57,069 bases of DNA. Origin: Stenotrophomonas maltophilia (GTDB lineage Bacteria; Pseudomonadota; Gammaproteobacteria; Xanthomonadales; Xanthomonadaceae). A model generated the notes under the pieces. The model was not told the origin of the DNA and ran no database searches. It saw only the letters and a program-made list of their open reading frames with translations. Made by a program: the position numbers and the translations under genes. The stretch is taken from NCBI RefSeq assembly GCF_003970865.1, contig NZ_RXLZ01000028.1:1-57069 (forward strand). The letters run 5' to 3'. Below, one piece after another: positions 45,053 through 52,886 of the stretch. Position 1 is the stretch's first letter, and the number at the start of each line of letters is the position of its first letter.

Positions 45053-45835
45053 ATGATGCGCAGCGAAAGTGAACGCAAGGAACTCGGCGGCTTCCTCAAG
45101 GCCTGCCGTGCCCGTGTCGACCCCGCCACGCTCGGCCTGCCGGCCGGGCGCCGGCGTACCCCGGGCCTGAAGCGCGAGGAAGTGGCGCTGGCGATCGGGG
45201 TCAGTGTCAGCTGGTACACCTGGATCGAGCAGGGCCGTGAAGTGCGCGCCTCGCCGGAGGTGCTTGAGCGCATGGCGCAGGTGCTGCGCATGAGCGACGA
45301 CGAACGCGCCTACGCATTCGCGCTGTCCGGCTACGGCGTGCCGCTGGAATCGCCGGACGAGAGCGTGACCGACGGCCTGCGCCAGCTGGTGGAAGCGATG
45401 CAGCCGATTCCGGCCTACGTGCGCAACACCCGCTTCGACATCCTGGCCTGGAACCCGGCCATCGCCGAGCTGTTCGTGGACTACAGCCAGCTGGCGCCGC
45501 ATGAGCGCAATACGCTGCGACTGATGTTCCTGTACCCGCCGTACCGCACGCTGATCCTCAACTGGGAAGAAATGACCCGCGGCCTGCTGGCGGGTTTCCG
45601 TGCGGCGATGGCACAGGCGCCGGACAAGGCCCCGTTCCTGGCGCTGGTGGAAGACATTGCCGCGCACAGCGAAGAGTTCCGCCAGTGGTGGCCGGAGCAC
45701 GATGTGCGTCGGTTCGATGAAGGGGCGAAGAAGCTCAACCACCCCACGCGCGGGTTGCTGGACCTGCAGTACGTGGCGCTGGTGCCGGAGAGCCGGCACG
45801 ATCTTTCCCTGGTGACCTACCTGCCGCGGAAGTAG
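45053..45835 (+). CDS. XRE-family regulator with MmyB ligand domain
   Basis: This 260-residue regulator has an N-terminal HTH (ELGGFLKACRARVDPATLG ... RRTPGLKREEVALAIGVSVSWYTWIEQGR) followed by the MmyB-like PAS-fold domain (AYVRNTRFDILAWNPAIAELF, NTLRLMFLYPPYR, RRFDEGAKKLNHPTRGLLDL), which binds a fatty-acid-like ligand in characterised members. Such proteins usually control an adjacent oxidoreductase gene; none is directly next to it, and the next gene (sad) is beyond 0.66 kb of repeats. Tandem ATGs at 45053/45056. Confidence 0.88.
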   Translation: MMRSESERKELGGFLKACRARVDPATLGLPAGRRRTPGLKREEVALAIGVSVSWYTWIEQGREVRASPEVLERMAQVLRMSDDERAYAFALSGYGVPLESPDESVTDGLRQLVEAMQPIPAYVRNTRFDILAWNPAIAELFVDYSQLAPHERNTLRLMFLYPPYRTLILNWEEMTRGLLAGFRAAMAQAPDKAPFLALVEDIAAHSEEFRQWWPEHDVRRFDEGAKKLNHPTRGLLDLQYVALVPESRHDLSLVTYLPRK

Positions 45836-45842
45836 GTTGGTC

Positions 45843-45905
45843 GGCAGGGCTGCGCCCTGCACCCGCAGAGGCCGAAGCAACAGCAACAGCAACAGCAACA
45901 GCGGG
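45843..45905 (-). repeat. Hairpin repeat family B, copy 2, with GCAACA microsatellite
   Basis: Stem GCAGGGC-TGC-GCCCTGC (45844-45860), ACCCGC, a GAGGCCGAAG block, then four perfect GCAACA units (45877-45900). It is inverted relative to the other two copies. The hexamer run could vary in number between strains. Confidence 0.75.
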
Positions 45906-45918
45906 CTATCCGTGGAAT

Positions 45919-46022
45919 GGTGGGGCGGTGTGGGTTGGCAGGACACGCCGTAAACCCATCCATGGGGGCTCGATGGCGCCATCCATGGCGCCAACGGTCC
46001 TGCCAACCCACACCGCCCCACC
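45919..46022. repeat. Long-armed element A1
   Basis: Perfect 26-bp arms (45919-45944 and 45997-46022; left arm begins GGTGGGGCGGTGTGGG) enclose a 52-nt core. The core contains two small hairpins with 2-nt loops: CCCAT-CC-ATGGG and GGCGCCAT-CC-ATGGCGCC. Together they can fold as a multi-way junction. Compare A2 at 46185-46286. Confidence 0.85.
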
Positions 46023-46046
46023 TCTGACAGGTTCACGCGGCTGTTG

Positions 46047-46142
46047 GTAGGTGTCGACCTTGGCCGACACATCTGTCAGATATCGAATGAGTCATCCACG
46101 CATGGCGTGGATCTACTGTGTCGACCAAGGTCGACACCCACC
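46047..46142. repeat. Three SMAG palindromes
   Basis: 46047-46070 (GTAGGTGTCGACC head), 46094-46116 (ending ATCTAC) and 46119-46142 (GTGTCGACC/GGTCGACAC, ending CCAC). The first and third are inverted relatives. Confidence 0.85.
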
Positions 46143-46184
46143 AGGGCAATACGTCGCTCCAACAGATCCCGGAAAACTGTCGAA

Positions 46185-46286
46185 GGCGGGGTGGGTCCGG
46201 TTGAGGGGGCGTGAGCCGCATGGATGCGGCGACCGAGCTTACATGGACGTACTTGCAGCGTCCCCCTCAACCGGACCCACCCCGCC
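46185..46286. repeat. Long-armed element A2
   Basis: Perfect 25-bp arms (46185-46209 and 46262-46286; left arm begins GGCGGGGTGGGTCCGG), unrelated to the A1 arms over most of their length, enclose a core of exactly 52 nt. Against the A1 core in reverse orientation, 35 of 52 positions are identical, and most differences preserve pairing: GCCGCAT-GG-ATGCGGC replaces the first hairpin and TAC...GTA the second. Confidence 0.85.
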
Positions 46287-46302
46287 AACCCACGGAATGC
46301 CA

Positions 46303-46362
46303 GCTTCTGCCGTTGCCCTTGCCTTGGCTTGAAGCCTCTGCGGGTGCAGGGCGCAGCCCTGC
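46303..46362 (+). repeat. Hairpin repeat family B, copy 3
   Basis: TGCCGTTGCCCTTGCC hexamer-like run, GAAGCCTCTGCGGGT, then GCAGGGC-GCA-GCCCTGC (46346-46362). It follows A2 directly, as copy 1 follows the truncated arm at 141-158. Confidence 0.75.
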
Positions 46363-46469
46363 CAAGAGCCCCCATTCAGGCAGGTAAGTGCAGGTCACAG
46401 GATAAGCAGACGCCTTGTTGTGCCCGCAGATCGGGTCCACATTCCTGTGCAGGAGACGGGCCACCGCCC

Positions 46470-46483
46470 GTTGTCGAGACAAC
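46470..46483 (+). promoter_or_regulatory. Dyad upstream of sad
   Basis: GTTGTC-GA-GACAAC, a perfect 6-bp dyad ending 11 nt before the sad ATG and abutting its AGGAG ribosome site. A stem ACGGGC/GCCCGT (46456-46470) lies just upstream. It could be an operator or a translation-control hairpin. Confidence 0.35.
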
Positions 46484-46494
46484 AGGAGCCCTGC

Positions 46495-47880
46495 ATGTCC
46501 GCTGCCCCCAGCACTGCCATTTCCCGCGATCCGGCCACCGGCCAGCAGATCGCCAGCCATCCCTTCGCCAGCGACGCCGAACTGGAGGCCATCCTCGATC
46601 GCGGTCAGGTCGGCTTCGCTACCTGGAGCACCAGGAGCCTCGAGCAGCGCGCAGACGTACTGCGTGCAATGGCCGCGGTACTGCGCCGCGATCGTGAAAA
46701 GCTGGCTGCGCTGGCTACCGCCGAAATGGGCAAGGTCCAGGCCGAATCCCTGGCCGAAATCGAGAAGTGCGCCGTGCTGTGCGACTGGTATGCCGACAAC
46801 GGTGCGCAGTTCCTGCGCGACGAACCGACCCAGGTGCCCGACGACAAGGCTTACGTGTCCTACCTGCCGCTGGGCGTGGTGCTGGGCATCATGCCGTGGA
46901 ACTTCCCGTACTGGCAGGTGATGCGCGCGGCGGTGCCGATCCTGATGGGCGGCAACGGCTTCCTGCTGAAGCCGGCCGAGAACATCGTCGGTACCGCGCA
47001 GCTGCTCGACGCCGCTTGGCGCGACGCTGGGCTGCCGGAAGGCACCTTCATCGCCGCCAACATCAGCCGCGACGGCACCAGCCGCGCGATCGCCGATGAC
47101 CGCATCGCGGCGGTGACCCTGACCGGCAGTGTGGCCGCCGGCCGCAGCATTGCTGCCCAGGCCGGGCAGGCGCTGAAGAAGGTGGTGCTGGAACTGGGCG
47201 GCTCGGACCCGTTCATCGTGCTGGCCGACGCCGATCTGGACGCTGCCGTCGATGCCGCCGTGACCTCGCGTTTCCAGAACACCGGGCAGGTCTGCATCGC
47301 AGGCAAGCGCATCATTGTTGAAGACGCGGTATACGACCGCTTCGTGGCGCAGTTCTGCCAGAAGGTGCAGGCGCTGACCATCGGTGATGGCCGTGAAGCG
47401 GGTAATCGCATTGGTCCGATGGCACGCCAGGACCTGCTGGAGCAGCTCGACGCGCAGGTGCGCGCCTCGGTGGACGCGGGCGCAAAGCTGCTGGTCGGCG
47501 GTCATCAACTGGATCGCCCGGGCGCGTTCTATGCCCCCACCGTGCTGGCCGACGTGCAGCCGGGCATGCAGGCCTTCGATACCGAGACGTTCGGTCCGGT
47601 GGCCTCGATCAGCCGCGCCCGCGACGCCGACCATGCGGTGGAACTGGCCAACCAGAGCGAATTCGGCCTCAGCGGCAACCTGTGGAGCGGCGACCGCGCC
47701 CGTGCGATGCAGCTGGCGCGCCGGCTGCAGACCGGCGGTGTATTCGTCAACGGTTTCTCGGCGTCCGACCCGCGCGTGCCGATCGGCGGCGTGAAGAAGA
47801 GCGGCTTCGGTCGCGAGCTCTCGCACTTCGGTATTCGCGAATTCGTCAACGCACAGACGGTGTGGTTCGATAAGCGTTGA
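46495..47880 (+). CDS. sad: NAD-dependent succinate-semialdehyde dehydrogenase (Sad/YneI type)
   Basis: This 461-residue aldehyde dehydrogenase resembles E. coli Sad (YneI) throughout. It has ISRDPATGQQIASHPF at the start, the coenzyme-binding IMPWNFPYWQVMRAAVPILM, TLTGSVAAGRSIA, the catalytic Glu in LELGGSDPFIVL, and the catalytic Cys at about 267 in FQNTGQVCIAGKRIIVE. It oxidises succinate semialdehyde, and perhaps other small aldehydes, to the acid. ATG 46495 has AGGAG five to six nt upstream. An acetolactate-synthase-like gene follows after 63 bp. Confidence 0.9.
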   Translation: MSAAPSTAISRDPATGQQIASHPFASDAELEAILDRGQVGFATWSTRSLEQRADVLRAMAAVLRRDREKLAALATAEMGKVQAESLAEIEKCAVLCDWYADNGAQFLRDEPTQVPDDKAYVSYLPLGVVLGIMPWNFPYWQVMRAAVPILMGGNGFLLKPAENIVGTAQLLDAAWRDAGLPEGTFIAANISRDGTSRAIADDRIAAVTLTGSVAAGRSIAAQAGQALKKVVLELGGSDPFIVLADADLDAAVDAAVTSRFQNTGQVCIAGKRIIVEDAVYDRFVAQFCQKVQALTIGDGREAGNRIGPMARQDLLEQLDAQVRASVDAGAKLLVGGHQLDRPGAFYAPTVLADVQPGMQAFDTETFGPVASISRARDADHAVELANQSEFGLSGNLWSGDRARAMQLARRLQTGGVFVNGFSASDPRVPIGGVKKSGFGRELSHFGIREFVNAQTVWFDKR

Positions 47881-47943
47881 CGCGCAGCTTCCATCCTTCC
47901 TGCAACGATCCATCATCAGTCCAGCGAAAAGGACGGCATTCCA

Positions 47944-49584
47944 ATGTCCAAGGGTTCAGATCTGCTTGTCGCCGCACTTGAGAACGAGGGCGTCGAGCGC
48001 ATTTTCGGTATTCCCGGCGAAGAGAATCTCGACGTGGTCGAGTCACTGCGCCATTCCAGCATCGAGCTGGTCATCACCCGTCACGAGCAGGCGGCCGTGT
48101 TCATGGCGGCCACCTATGGCCGCCTGACCGGCAAGCCCGGTGTGTGCCTGGCCACGCTTGGCCCGGGCGCGCTCAACTTCACCACCGGTGCCGCCTACGC
48201 GCTGCTCGGTGCATGGCCGGTCATCATGATCACCGGCCAGAAGGGCATCGTCGCCAGCAAGCAGGCGCGCTTCCAGATCGTCGACATCGTCAGCACGATG
48301 AAGCCGCTGACCAAGCAGGCGCGGCAGATCGTCTCGGCGCGCACCATCCCGACGATCGTGCGCGAGGCGTTCCGTACCGCGCTGGAAGAGCGCCCGGGCC
48401 CGGTGCTGCTGGAGCTGCCCGAGGACATCGCCGCCGATGAGGTCGGGGAAGTAGCGCTGATTCCGCCGCATGCGGTGGATCGTCCCATTGCCAGTCCGGA
48501 GGCGCTGGACCGCGCGGCGGAGATCATCCGCAACGCCAAGCGCCCGCTGCTGATGATCGCTTCGGCGGCGTCGCGGCCGCAGTCCAGCGAAGCGCTGTCG
48601 GCGTTCGTGCTGCGTGCCGGCATTCCGTTCTTCACCACGCAGATGGGCAAGGGCGCGGTGGCCGGTGGATCGGGCCTGTACATGGGCACCGCGGCGCTGA
48701 CCGAGCGCGACTACGTGCACATGGCGATCGACCAGGCCGACGTGATCGTGACCATCGGCCACGAGGTCACCGAGAAGCCGCCGTTCGTGATGCGCCCGGG
48801 TGGGCCGACCGTGATCCATATCGGCTACTCGCAGGCGGCGGTGGAGCAGGTCTATTTCCCGCAGGTGGAAGTGATCGGTGACATCGGTCGTTCGCTGACC
48901 CAGCTGGCCGACCGTATCGAAGGCGCGGTGCCGAATGCTGACGCGCTGCTGCCGCTGCGCGCGACCATTCTGGAACACCTGGCTGACCGTGCCGAGGAAG
49001 CTGGATTCACCCCGCAGCGGCTGGTGCACGACGTGCGCCAGGTGATGCCGCCGGACGGCATCGTGGCGCTGGACAACGGCATGTACAAGATCTGGTTTGC
49101 GCGCAATTACCGCACCCAGGTGGCCAATACGCTGCTGCTGGACAATGCGCTGGCGACCATGGGTGCGGGCCTGCCGTCGGCGATCATGGCTTCGATCCTG
49201 TACCCGCAGCGGCGGGTGCTGGCGGTGTGCGGCGATGGCGGATTCATGATGAACAGCCAGGAGCTGGAGACCGCGCGTCGGCTGGGCCTGAACCTGGTGG
49301 TGCTGATCCTCAACGACGGCGCCTACGGCATGATCCGCTGGAAGCAGGCGGTGGATGGCTTCACCGACTACGGCATGACCTTCAGCAACCCCGATTTCGT
49401 GAAGTACGCCGAGGCCTATGGCTGCAAGGGGCATGAGGTGACGGCCATCGAGCAGTTCATTCCGACGCTGGAGGCGGCATTCAACGAGGGTGGGGTGCAC
49501 CTGGTGTCGGTGCCGATCGATTACTCGGAGAACCAGCGGGTGCTGGTGGACGAGCTGCGGCAGGCGTTCCCGGGCAACGGGTGA
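47944..49584 (+). CDS. Acetolactate synthase-like ThDP enzyme
   Basis: This 546-residue thiamine-diphosphate enzyme has all three domains: the pyrimidine-binding start with activating Glu at about 48 (TRHEQAAVFMAATYGRLTG), the central domain, and the diphosphate/metal motif CGDGGFMMNSQELETARRLGLNLVVLILND. The FGIPGEENLDVVESL start and overall length match the catabolic acetolactate synthase large subunit. No small regulatory subunit is adjacent, which argues against the biosynthetic IlvBH type. Paired with sad it suggests use of pyruvate and aldehydes. Related lyases and decarboxylases remain possible. Confidence 0.87.
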   Translation: MSKGSDLLVAALENEGVERIFGIPGEENLDVVESLRHSSIELVITRHEQAAVFMAATYGRLTGKPGVCLATLGPGALNFTTGAAYALLGAWPVIMITGQKGIVASKQARFQIVDIVSTMKPLTKQARQIVSARTIPTIVREAFRTALEERPGPVLLELPEDIAADEVGEVALIPPHAVDRPIASPEALDRAAEIIRNAKRPLLMIASAASRPQSSEALSAFVLRAGIPFFTTQMGKGAVAGGSGLYMGTAALTERDYVHMAIDQADVIVTIGHEVTEKPPFVMRPGGPTVIHIGYSQAAVEQVYFPQVEVIGDIGRSLTQLADRIEGAVPNADALLPLRATILEHLADRAEEAGFTPQRLVHDVRQVMPPDGIVALDNGMYKIWFARNYRTQVANTLLLDNALATMGAGLPSAIMASILYPQRRVLAVCGDGGFMMNSQELETARRLGLNLVVLILNDGAYGMIRWKQAVDGFTDYGMTFSNPDFVKYAEAYGCKGHEVTAIEQFIPTLEAAFNEGGVHLVSVPIDYSENQRVLVDELRQAFPGNG

Positions 49585-50023
49585 GGCCAACCCCGCGCGC
49601 TCTGGTGGGTGTCGCGCAATCTGGTGGGTGTCGACCTTGGTCGACACAGGGACCGCCAACCAAGGTTGGCGGCTACCAGGGCATCGTTTCCCCGAAATCC
49701 GGTAGGTGTCGACCTTGGTCGACACGCGGACCGCCAACCAAGGTTGGCGACTACCGGGGCATCGGTTCCCCGGAATCCGGTAGGTGTCGACCTTGGTCGA
49801 CACGGGGACCGCCAACCAAGGTTGGCGACTACCGGGGCATCGGTTCCCTGGAATCCGGTAGGTGTCGACCTTGGTCAACACACGGACCGCCAACCAAGGT
49901 TGGCGGCAACCGGGCAGCGGGCCGAGGCCCGGCCCAAGGCCGGGGCGGGGCGGTTTTGGTATGCTGGGCAACCGGCTATGCCGGGTGCAACATCCCCCCT
50001 CACTACACGATTCCCGCAGATCC
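49585..50023. other. Intergenic region upstream of lysS, mostly SMAG array
   Basis: The 439-bp gap holds the 78-bp repeat array (49623-49913) and, after it, about 110 bp with a GC-rich run and the lysS start region. Open frames through the array come from its multiple-of-three period and are not genes. Confidence 0.75.
49623..49913. repeat. Tandem array of four 78-bp SMAG dimers
   Basis: Units begin at 49623, 49701, 49779 and 49857, an exact 78-bp period. Each has GTCGACC-TT-GGTCGAC and CCGCCAACC-AA-GGTTGGCGG stems facing apart, with a nearly constant spacer (GCATCGGTTCCCCGGAATCC). The fourth unit carries a stem mismatch (GGTCAAC) and decays at its end. A half unit precedes the array at 49609. 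Confidence 0.92.
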
Positions 50024-51535
50024 ATGAGCGAAGCTACCGATACCCCCCCCGTTGACGAAAACAAGTTGATCGCCGAGCGCCGCGAGAAACTCAAAACGCT
50101 GCGTGGGCAGGGCATCGCGTACCCGAACGACTTCCGTCGCGAGGACTTCGCCGGCCGCCTGCAGGAAGAATTCGCCGATGCCGAACAGTGGACCGCTGAG
50201 GCCCTGGAAGGTAGCGGCCGCCAGGTGAAGATGGCCGGCCGCCTGATGGCCAAGCGCATCATGGGCAAGGCCAGTTTCGCGCAGATCCAGGACGAGTCCG
50301 GCCGCATCCAGCTGTTCCTGCAGGGCACGGTGCTGGGCGATGCCTATATCGCCTTCAAGGGCTGGGACGTGGGCGACATCATCGCCGTCGAAGGCGGCCT
50401 GACCCGTACCAAGACCGGCGAGCTGTCGGTCAAGGCCGAATCGATCCGCCTGCTGACCAAGTCGCTGCGCCCGCTGCCGGACAAGTGGCACGGCCTTGCC
50501 GACGTCGAGCAGCGTTACCGCCAGCGTTACGTCGACCTGATCGTGACCCCGGAGTCGCGCGCGGTGTTCATCAAGCGCTCGAAGATCATCCGCGCCATGC
50601 GCGCGTGGCTGGACAACCGCGACTTCCTGGAAGTCGAGACGCCGATGATGCATTACATCCCCGGCGGCGCGGCGGCCAAGCCGTTCACCACCCACCACAA
50701 CGCGCTGGATCTGGACCTGTACCTGCGCGTGGCGCCGGAGCTGTACCTCAAGCGCCTGACCGTGGGTGGCCTGGAGCGCGTGTACGAGATCAACCGCAAC
50801 TTCCGCAATGAAGGCGTCAGCACCCGCCACAACCCGGAATTCACCATGATGGAGCTGTACGAGGCCTATGCCACGTACAACGAGATCATGGACCTGACCG
50901 AAGGCGTCATCCGTGACGTGGCCACCACCGTCAACGGTGGCACCGAAGTGGAATGGGACGGCGCGAAGATCGACCTGGGCCCGGCGTTCCGCCGCTGGCG
51001 CATGGACGAGGCGGTGCGTCACCACAATCCGGAAATCTCGGCCGCTGATTGCACCGACCGCGACGCGCTGCTGCGCCATTGCGAGCGCTTGAAGATCCGC
51101 GTCAAGCCGTCCTACGGCTGGGGCAAGCTGCTGCTGGAGATCTTCGAGGCCACGGTCGAACACACCCTGATCCAGCCGACCTTCATCACCGACCACCCGG
51201 TGGAGGTTTCGCCGCTGGCCCGCGCCAACGACAACGATCCGGGCTACACCGACCGCTTCGAGCTGTTCGTCAACGGCAAGGAGCTGGCCAACGGCTTCTC
51301 CGAGCTGAACGACCCGGAAGACCAGGCCCAGCGTTTCCAGGCCCAGGTGGCCGCGAAGGAAGGTGGCGACGACGAGGCCATGCACTACGACGCCGACTAC
51401 ATCCGTGCGCTGGAGTACGGCATGGCCCCGACCGGCGGCCTCGGCATCGGCGTCGATCGCCTGGTGATGCTGCTGACCGGCAGCAGCTCGATCCGTGACG
51501 TGCTGCTGTTCCCGTACATGCGTCCGGAGCAGTAA
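50024..51535 (+). CDS. lysS: Lysyl-tRNA synthetase (class II)
   Basis: This 503-residue class-II synthetase charges tRNA-Lys. An OB anticodon-binding domain (about 65-150; [25 protein letters not shown]) precedes the catalytic core with motif 1 ([21 protein letters not shown]), motif 2 ([26 protein letters not shown]) and motif 3 ([18 protein letters not shown]). ATG 50024 gives the normal N terminus; open frame upstream is in the SMAG array. In Xanthomonas the gene also precedes rpfG, supporting the synteny. Confidence 0.95.
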   Translation: MSEATDTPPVDENKLIAERREKLKTLRGQGIAYPNDFRREDFAGRLQEEFADAEQWTAEALEGSGRQVKMAGRLMAKRIMGKASFAQIQDESGRIQLFLQGTVLGDAYIAFKGWDVGDIIAVEGGLTRTKTGELSVKAESIRLLTKSLRPLPDKWHGLADVEQRYRQRYVDLIVTPESRAVFIKRSKIIRAMRAWLDNRDFLEVETPMMHYIPGGAAAKPFTTHHNALDLDLYLRVAPELYLKRLTVGGLERVYEINRNFRNEGVSTRHNPEFTMMELYEAYATYNEIMDLTEGVIRDVATTVNGGTEVEWDGAKIDLGPAFRRWRMDEAVRHHNPEISAADCTDRDALLRHCERLKIRVKPSYGWGKLLLEIFEATVEHTLIQPTFITDHPVEVSPLARANDNDPGYTDRFELFVNGKELANGFSELNDPEDQAQRFQAQVAAKEGGDDEAMHYDADYIRALEYGMAPTGGLGIGVDRLVMLLTGSSSIRDVLLFPYMRPEQ

Positions 51536-51560
51536 GTCGTCTTTTTGACTCCTGTTTGTG

Positions 51561-51587
51561 CGCGCCGTCGCGAAATGAGACGGCGCG
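51561..51587 (+). terminator. lysS terminator-like hairpin
   Basis: Perfect stem CGCGCCGTC/GACGGCGCG with a 9-nt loop, 25 nt past the lysS stop. No T run follows. Confidence 0.45.
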
Positions 51588-51670
51588 ATTGACGCCTCCC
51601 GCACTCGGCGTATCGTTAATGCACTACCTTGACGTCTGTTATGGCTTGATCGGCGCCAGGGGGAGTGCGC

Positions 51671-51709
51671 ATTGTGGAGAGTCCGCTTCACAATGTGATG
51701 ACGATCATG
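51671..51709 (+). promoter_or_regulatory. Dyad and Clp/CRP-like site upstream of rpfG
   Basis: ATTGTG (51671-51676) and CACAAT (51689-51694) form a spaced dyad. Overlapping it, TGTGA-N6-TCATG (51694-51709) matches the CRP/Clp consensus TGTGA-N6-TCACA at 8 of 10 positions. It ends 31 nt before the rpfG start. Confidence 0.35.
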
Positions 51710-51740
51710 AACCGGGACGCATGACACGGGAGTCAGGCCG

Positions 51741-52886
51741 ATGCAGGGTGCGAGCGTTCGCAGCGGCAGGGTATCCTCGCCTGCTGATGATCCAGCATGG
51801 TCGAGAAACCAGGCAGAGTACGCGTTGAACATCGTCATTGTTGACGACCAGACGTCCGCTCGGACGATGCTGCGTCACGTCATCGAGGACATCGCGCCGG
51901 AACTGAGCGTGTATGACTTCGGTGATCCGCTGACCGCATTGGCCTGGTGCGAGGCGCATCCGGTCGACCTGCTGCTGCTCGATTACCGCATGCCGGAGAT
52001 GGACGGGCTGGAGTTCGCCCGCCGTTTCCGCCGCCTGCCCAAGCATCGCGACATTCCGGTGATCCTGATCACCGTGGTCGGCGACGAGCCGATCCGTCAG
52101 GCGGCGCTGGAAGCGGGGGTCATCGACTTCCTGGTCAAGCCCATCCGCCCGCGCGAACTGCGCGCGCGCTGCTACAACCTGCTGCAGCTGCGCCAGCAGA
52201 CCGAGAACGTGAAGCAACGCGCGTTGTCGCTGGAGCAGCGCTTGCTGGCCAGCATGCACGAGGTCGAGGAACGCGAACGCGAGACCCTGTCGCGATTGGC
52301 GCGGGCGATCGAGTTCCGTGATGCCGGCACCAGTGCCTATCTCGAGCGCATGGCGCGCGTGGCTGGGCTGATCGCCGAGCAGCTGGGCCTGCCCGAAGAC
52401 GACGTGCGCCTGATCGAGATGGCGGCGCCGCTGCATGACATGGGCAAGATCGCCATTCCCGATGCGGTGCTGCTCAAGCAGGGCAAGCTCAACGACGAGG
52501 AGCTGGCGATCATGCGCCGGCACCCGCGCATCGGCCATGAGCTGCTCAGCGGCAGCCAGAATCGCTTCATCCAGGTTGGCGCATTGATCGCACTGCGTCA
52601 TCATGAACGCTACGACGGCAGTGGCTATCCCGATGGGCTGGTCGGCGATGCGATTCCGCTGGAAGCGCGCATCGTGGCCGTCGCTGATGTCTTCGACGCT
52701 CTGATATCACCCCGTCCGTACAAGGAAGCATGGACCATGGAAGCCACCCTGGCTTATCTCTACGCCCAGCGTGGCCGTCTGTTCGATCCCCGTTGCGTGG
52801 ACGCGCTGCTGCGCGGCCGCGAACAGCTGGACCAGATCTGCGCCGAGCATTCGATGGCGTCCGCGCGCCCGGGGCTGGGCGCGTGA
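51741..52886 (+). CDS. rpfG: RpfG: receiver plus HD-GYP c-di-GMP phosphodiesterase
   Basis: RpfG (381 residues) receives the DSF signal relayed by RpfC and degrades cyclic di-GMP. The receiver domain starts LNIVIVDDQTSARTMLRHV and has its phospho-acceptor Asp at about 81 (LLLLDYRMPEMDG). A coiled linker (about 150-185) leads to the HD-GYP domain with HD in PLHDMGKIAIPD (about 232-233) and HHERYDGSGYPDGL (GYP about 294-296). The match to Xanthomonas RpfG is close along its whole length. The GTGA overlap couples it to rpfC. The first about 25 residues are less conserved, so a later start is possible. Confidence 0.95.
   Translation: MQGASVRSGRVSSPADDPAWSRNQAEYALNIVIVDDQTSARTMLRHVIEDIAPELSVYDFGDPLTALAWCEAHPVDLLLLDYRMPEMDGLEFARRFRRLPKHRDIPVILITVVGDEPIRQAALEAGVIDFLVKPIRPRELRARCYNLLQLRQQTENVKQRALSLEQRLLASMHEVEERERETLSRLARAIEFRDAGTSAYLERMARVAGLIAEQLGLPEDDVRLIEMAAPLHDMGKIAIPDAVLLKQGKLNDEELAIMRRHPRIGHELLSGSQNRFIQVGALIALRHHERYDGSGYPDGLVGDAIPLEARIVAVADVFDALISPRPYKEAWTMEATLAYLYAQRGRLFDPRCVDALLRGREQLDQICAEHSMASARPGLGA

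Larger units (their letters stand above)
45836..46494. other. 0.66-kb non-coding repeat island
   Basis: No gene is supported here. In order: inverted family-B hairpin (45843-45905), long-armed element A1 (45919-46022), three SMAGs (46047-46142), long-armed element A2 (46185-46286), family-B hairpin (46303-46362). The order B-A-SMAG-A-B is nearly mirror-symmetric. The final 130 bp hold the sad leader. Confidence 0.8.

Noticed and set aside
45871..45905. GCAACA run as part of a coding sequence
   Set aside because: No gene context; it belongs to the family-B repeat downstream of the XRE regulator.
49623..49913. CRISPR array
   Set aside because: Repeats are palindromic dimers with nearly identical spacers, no cas genes, wrong unit layout.
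49581..50055. Two 148-codon frames with 26-residue repeats
   Set aside because: The repeats come from the 78-bp SMAG array, whose period is a multiple of three.
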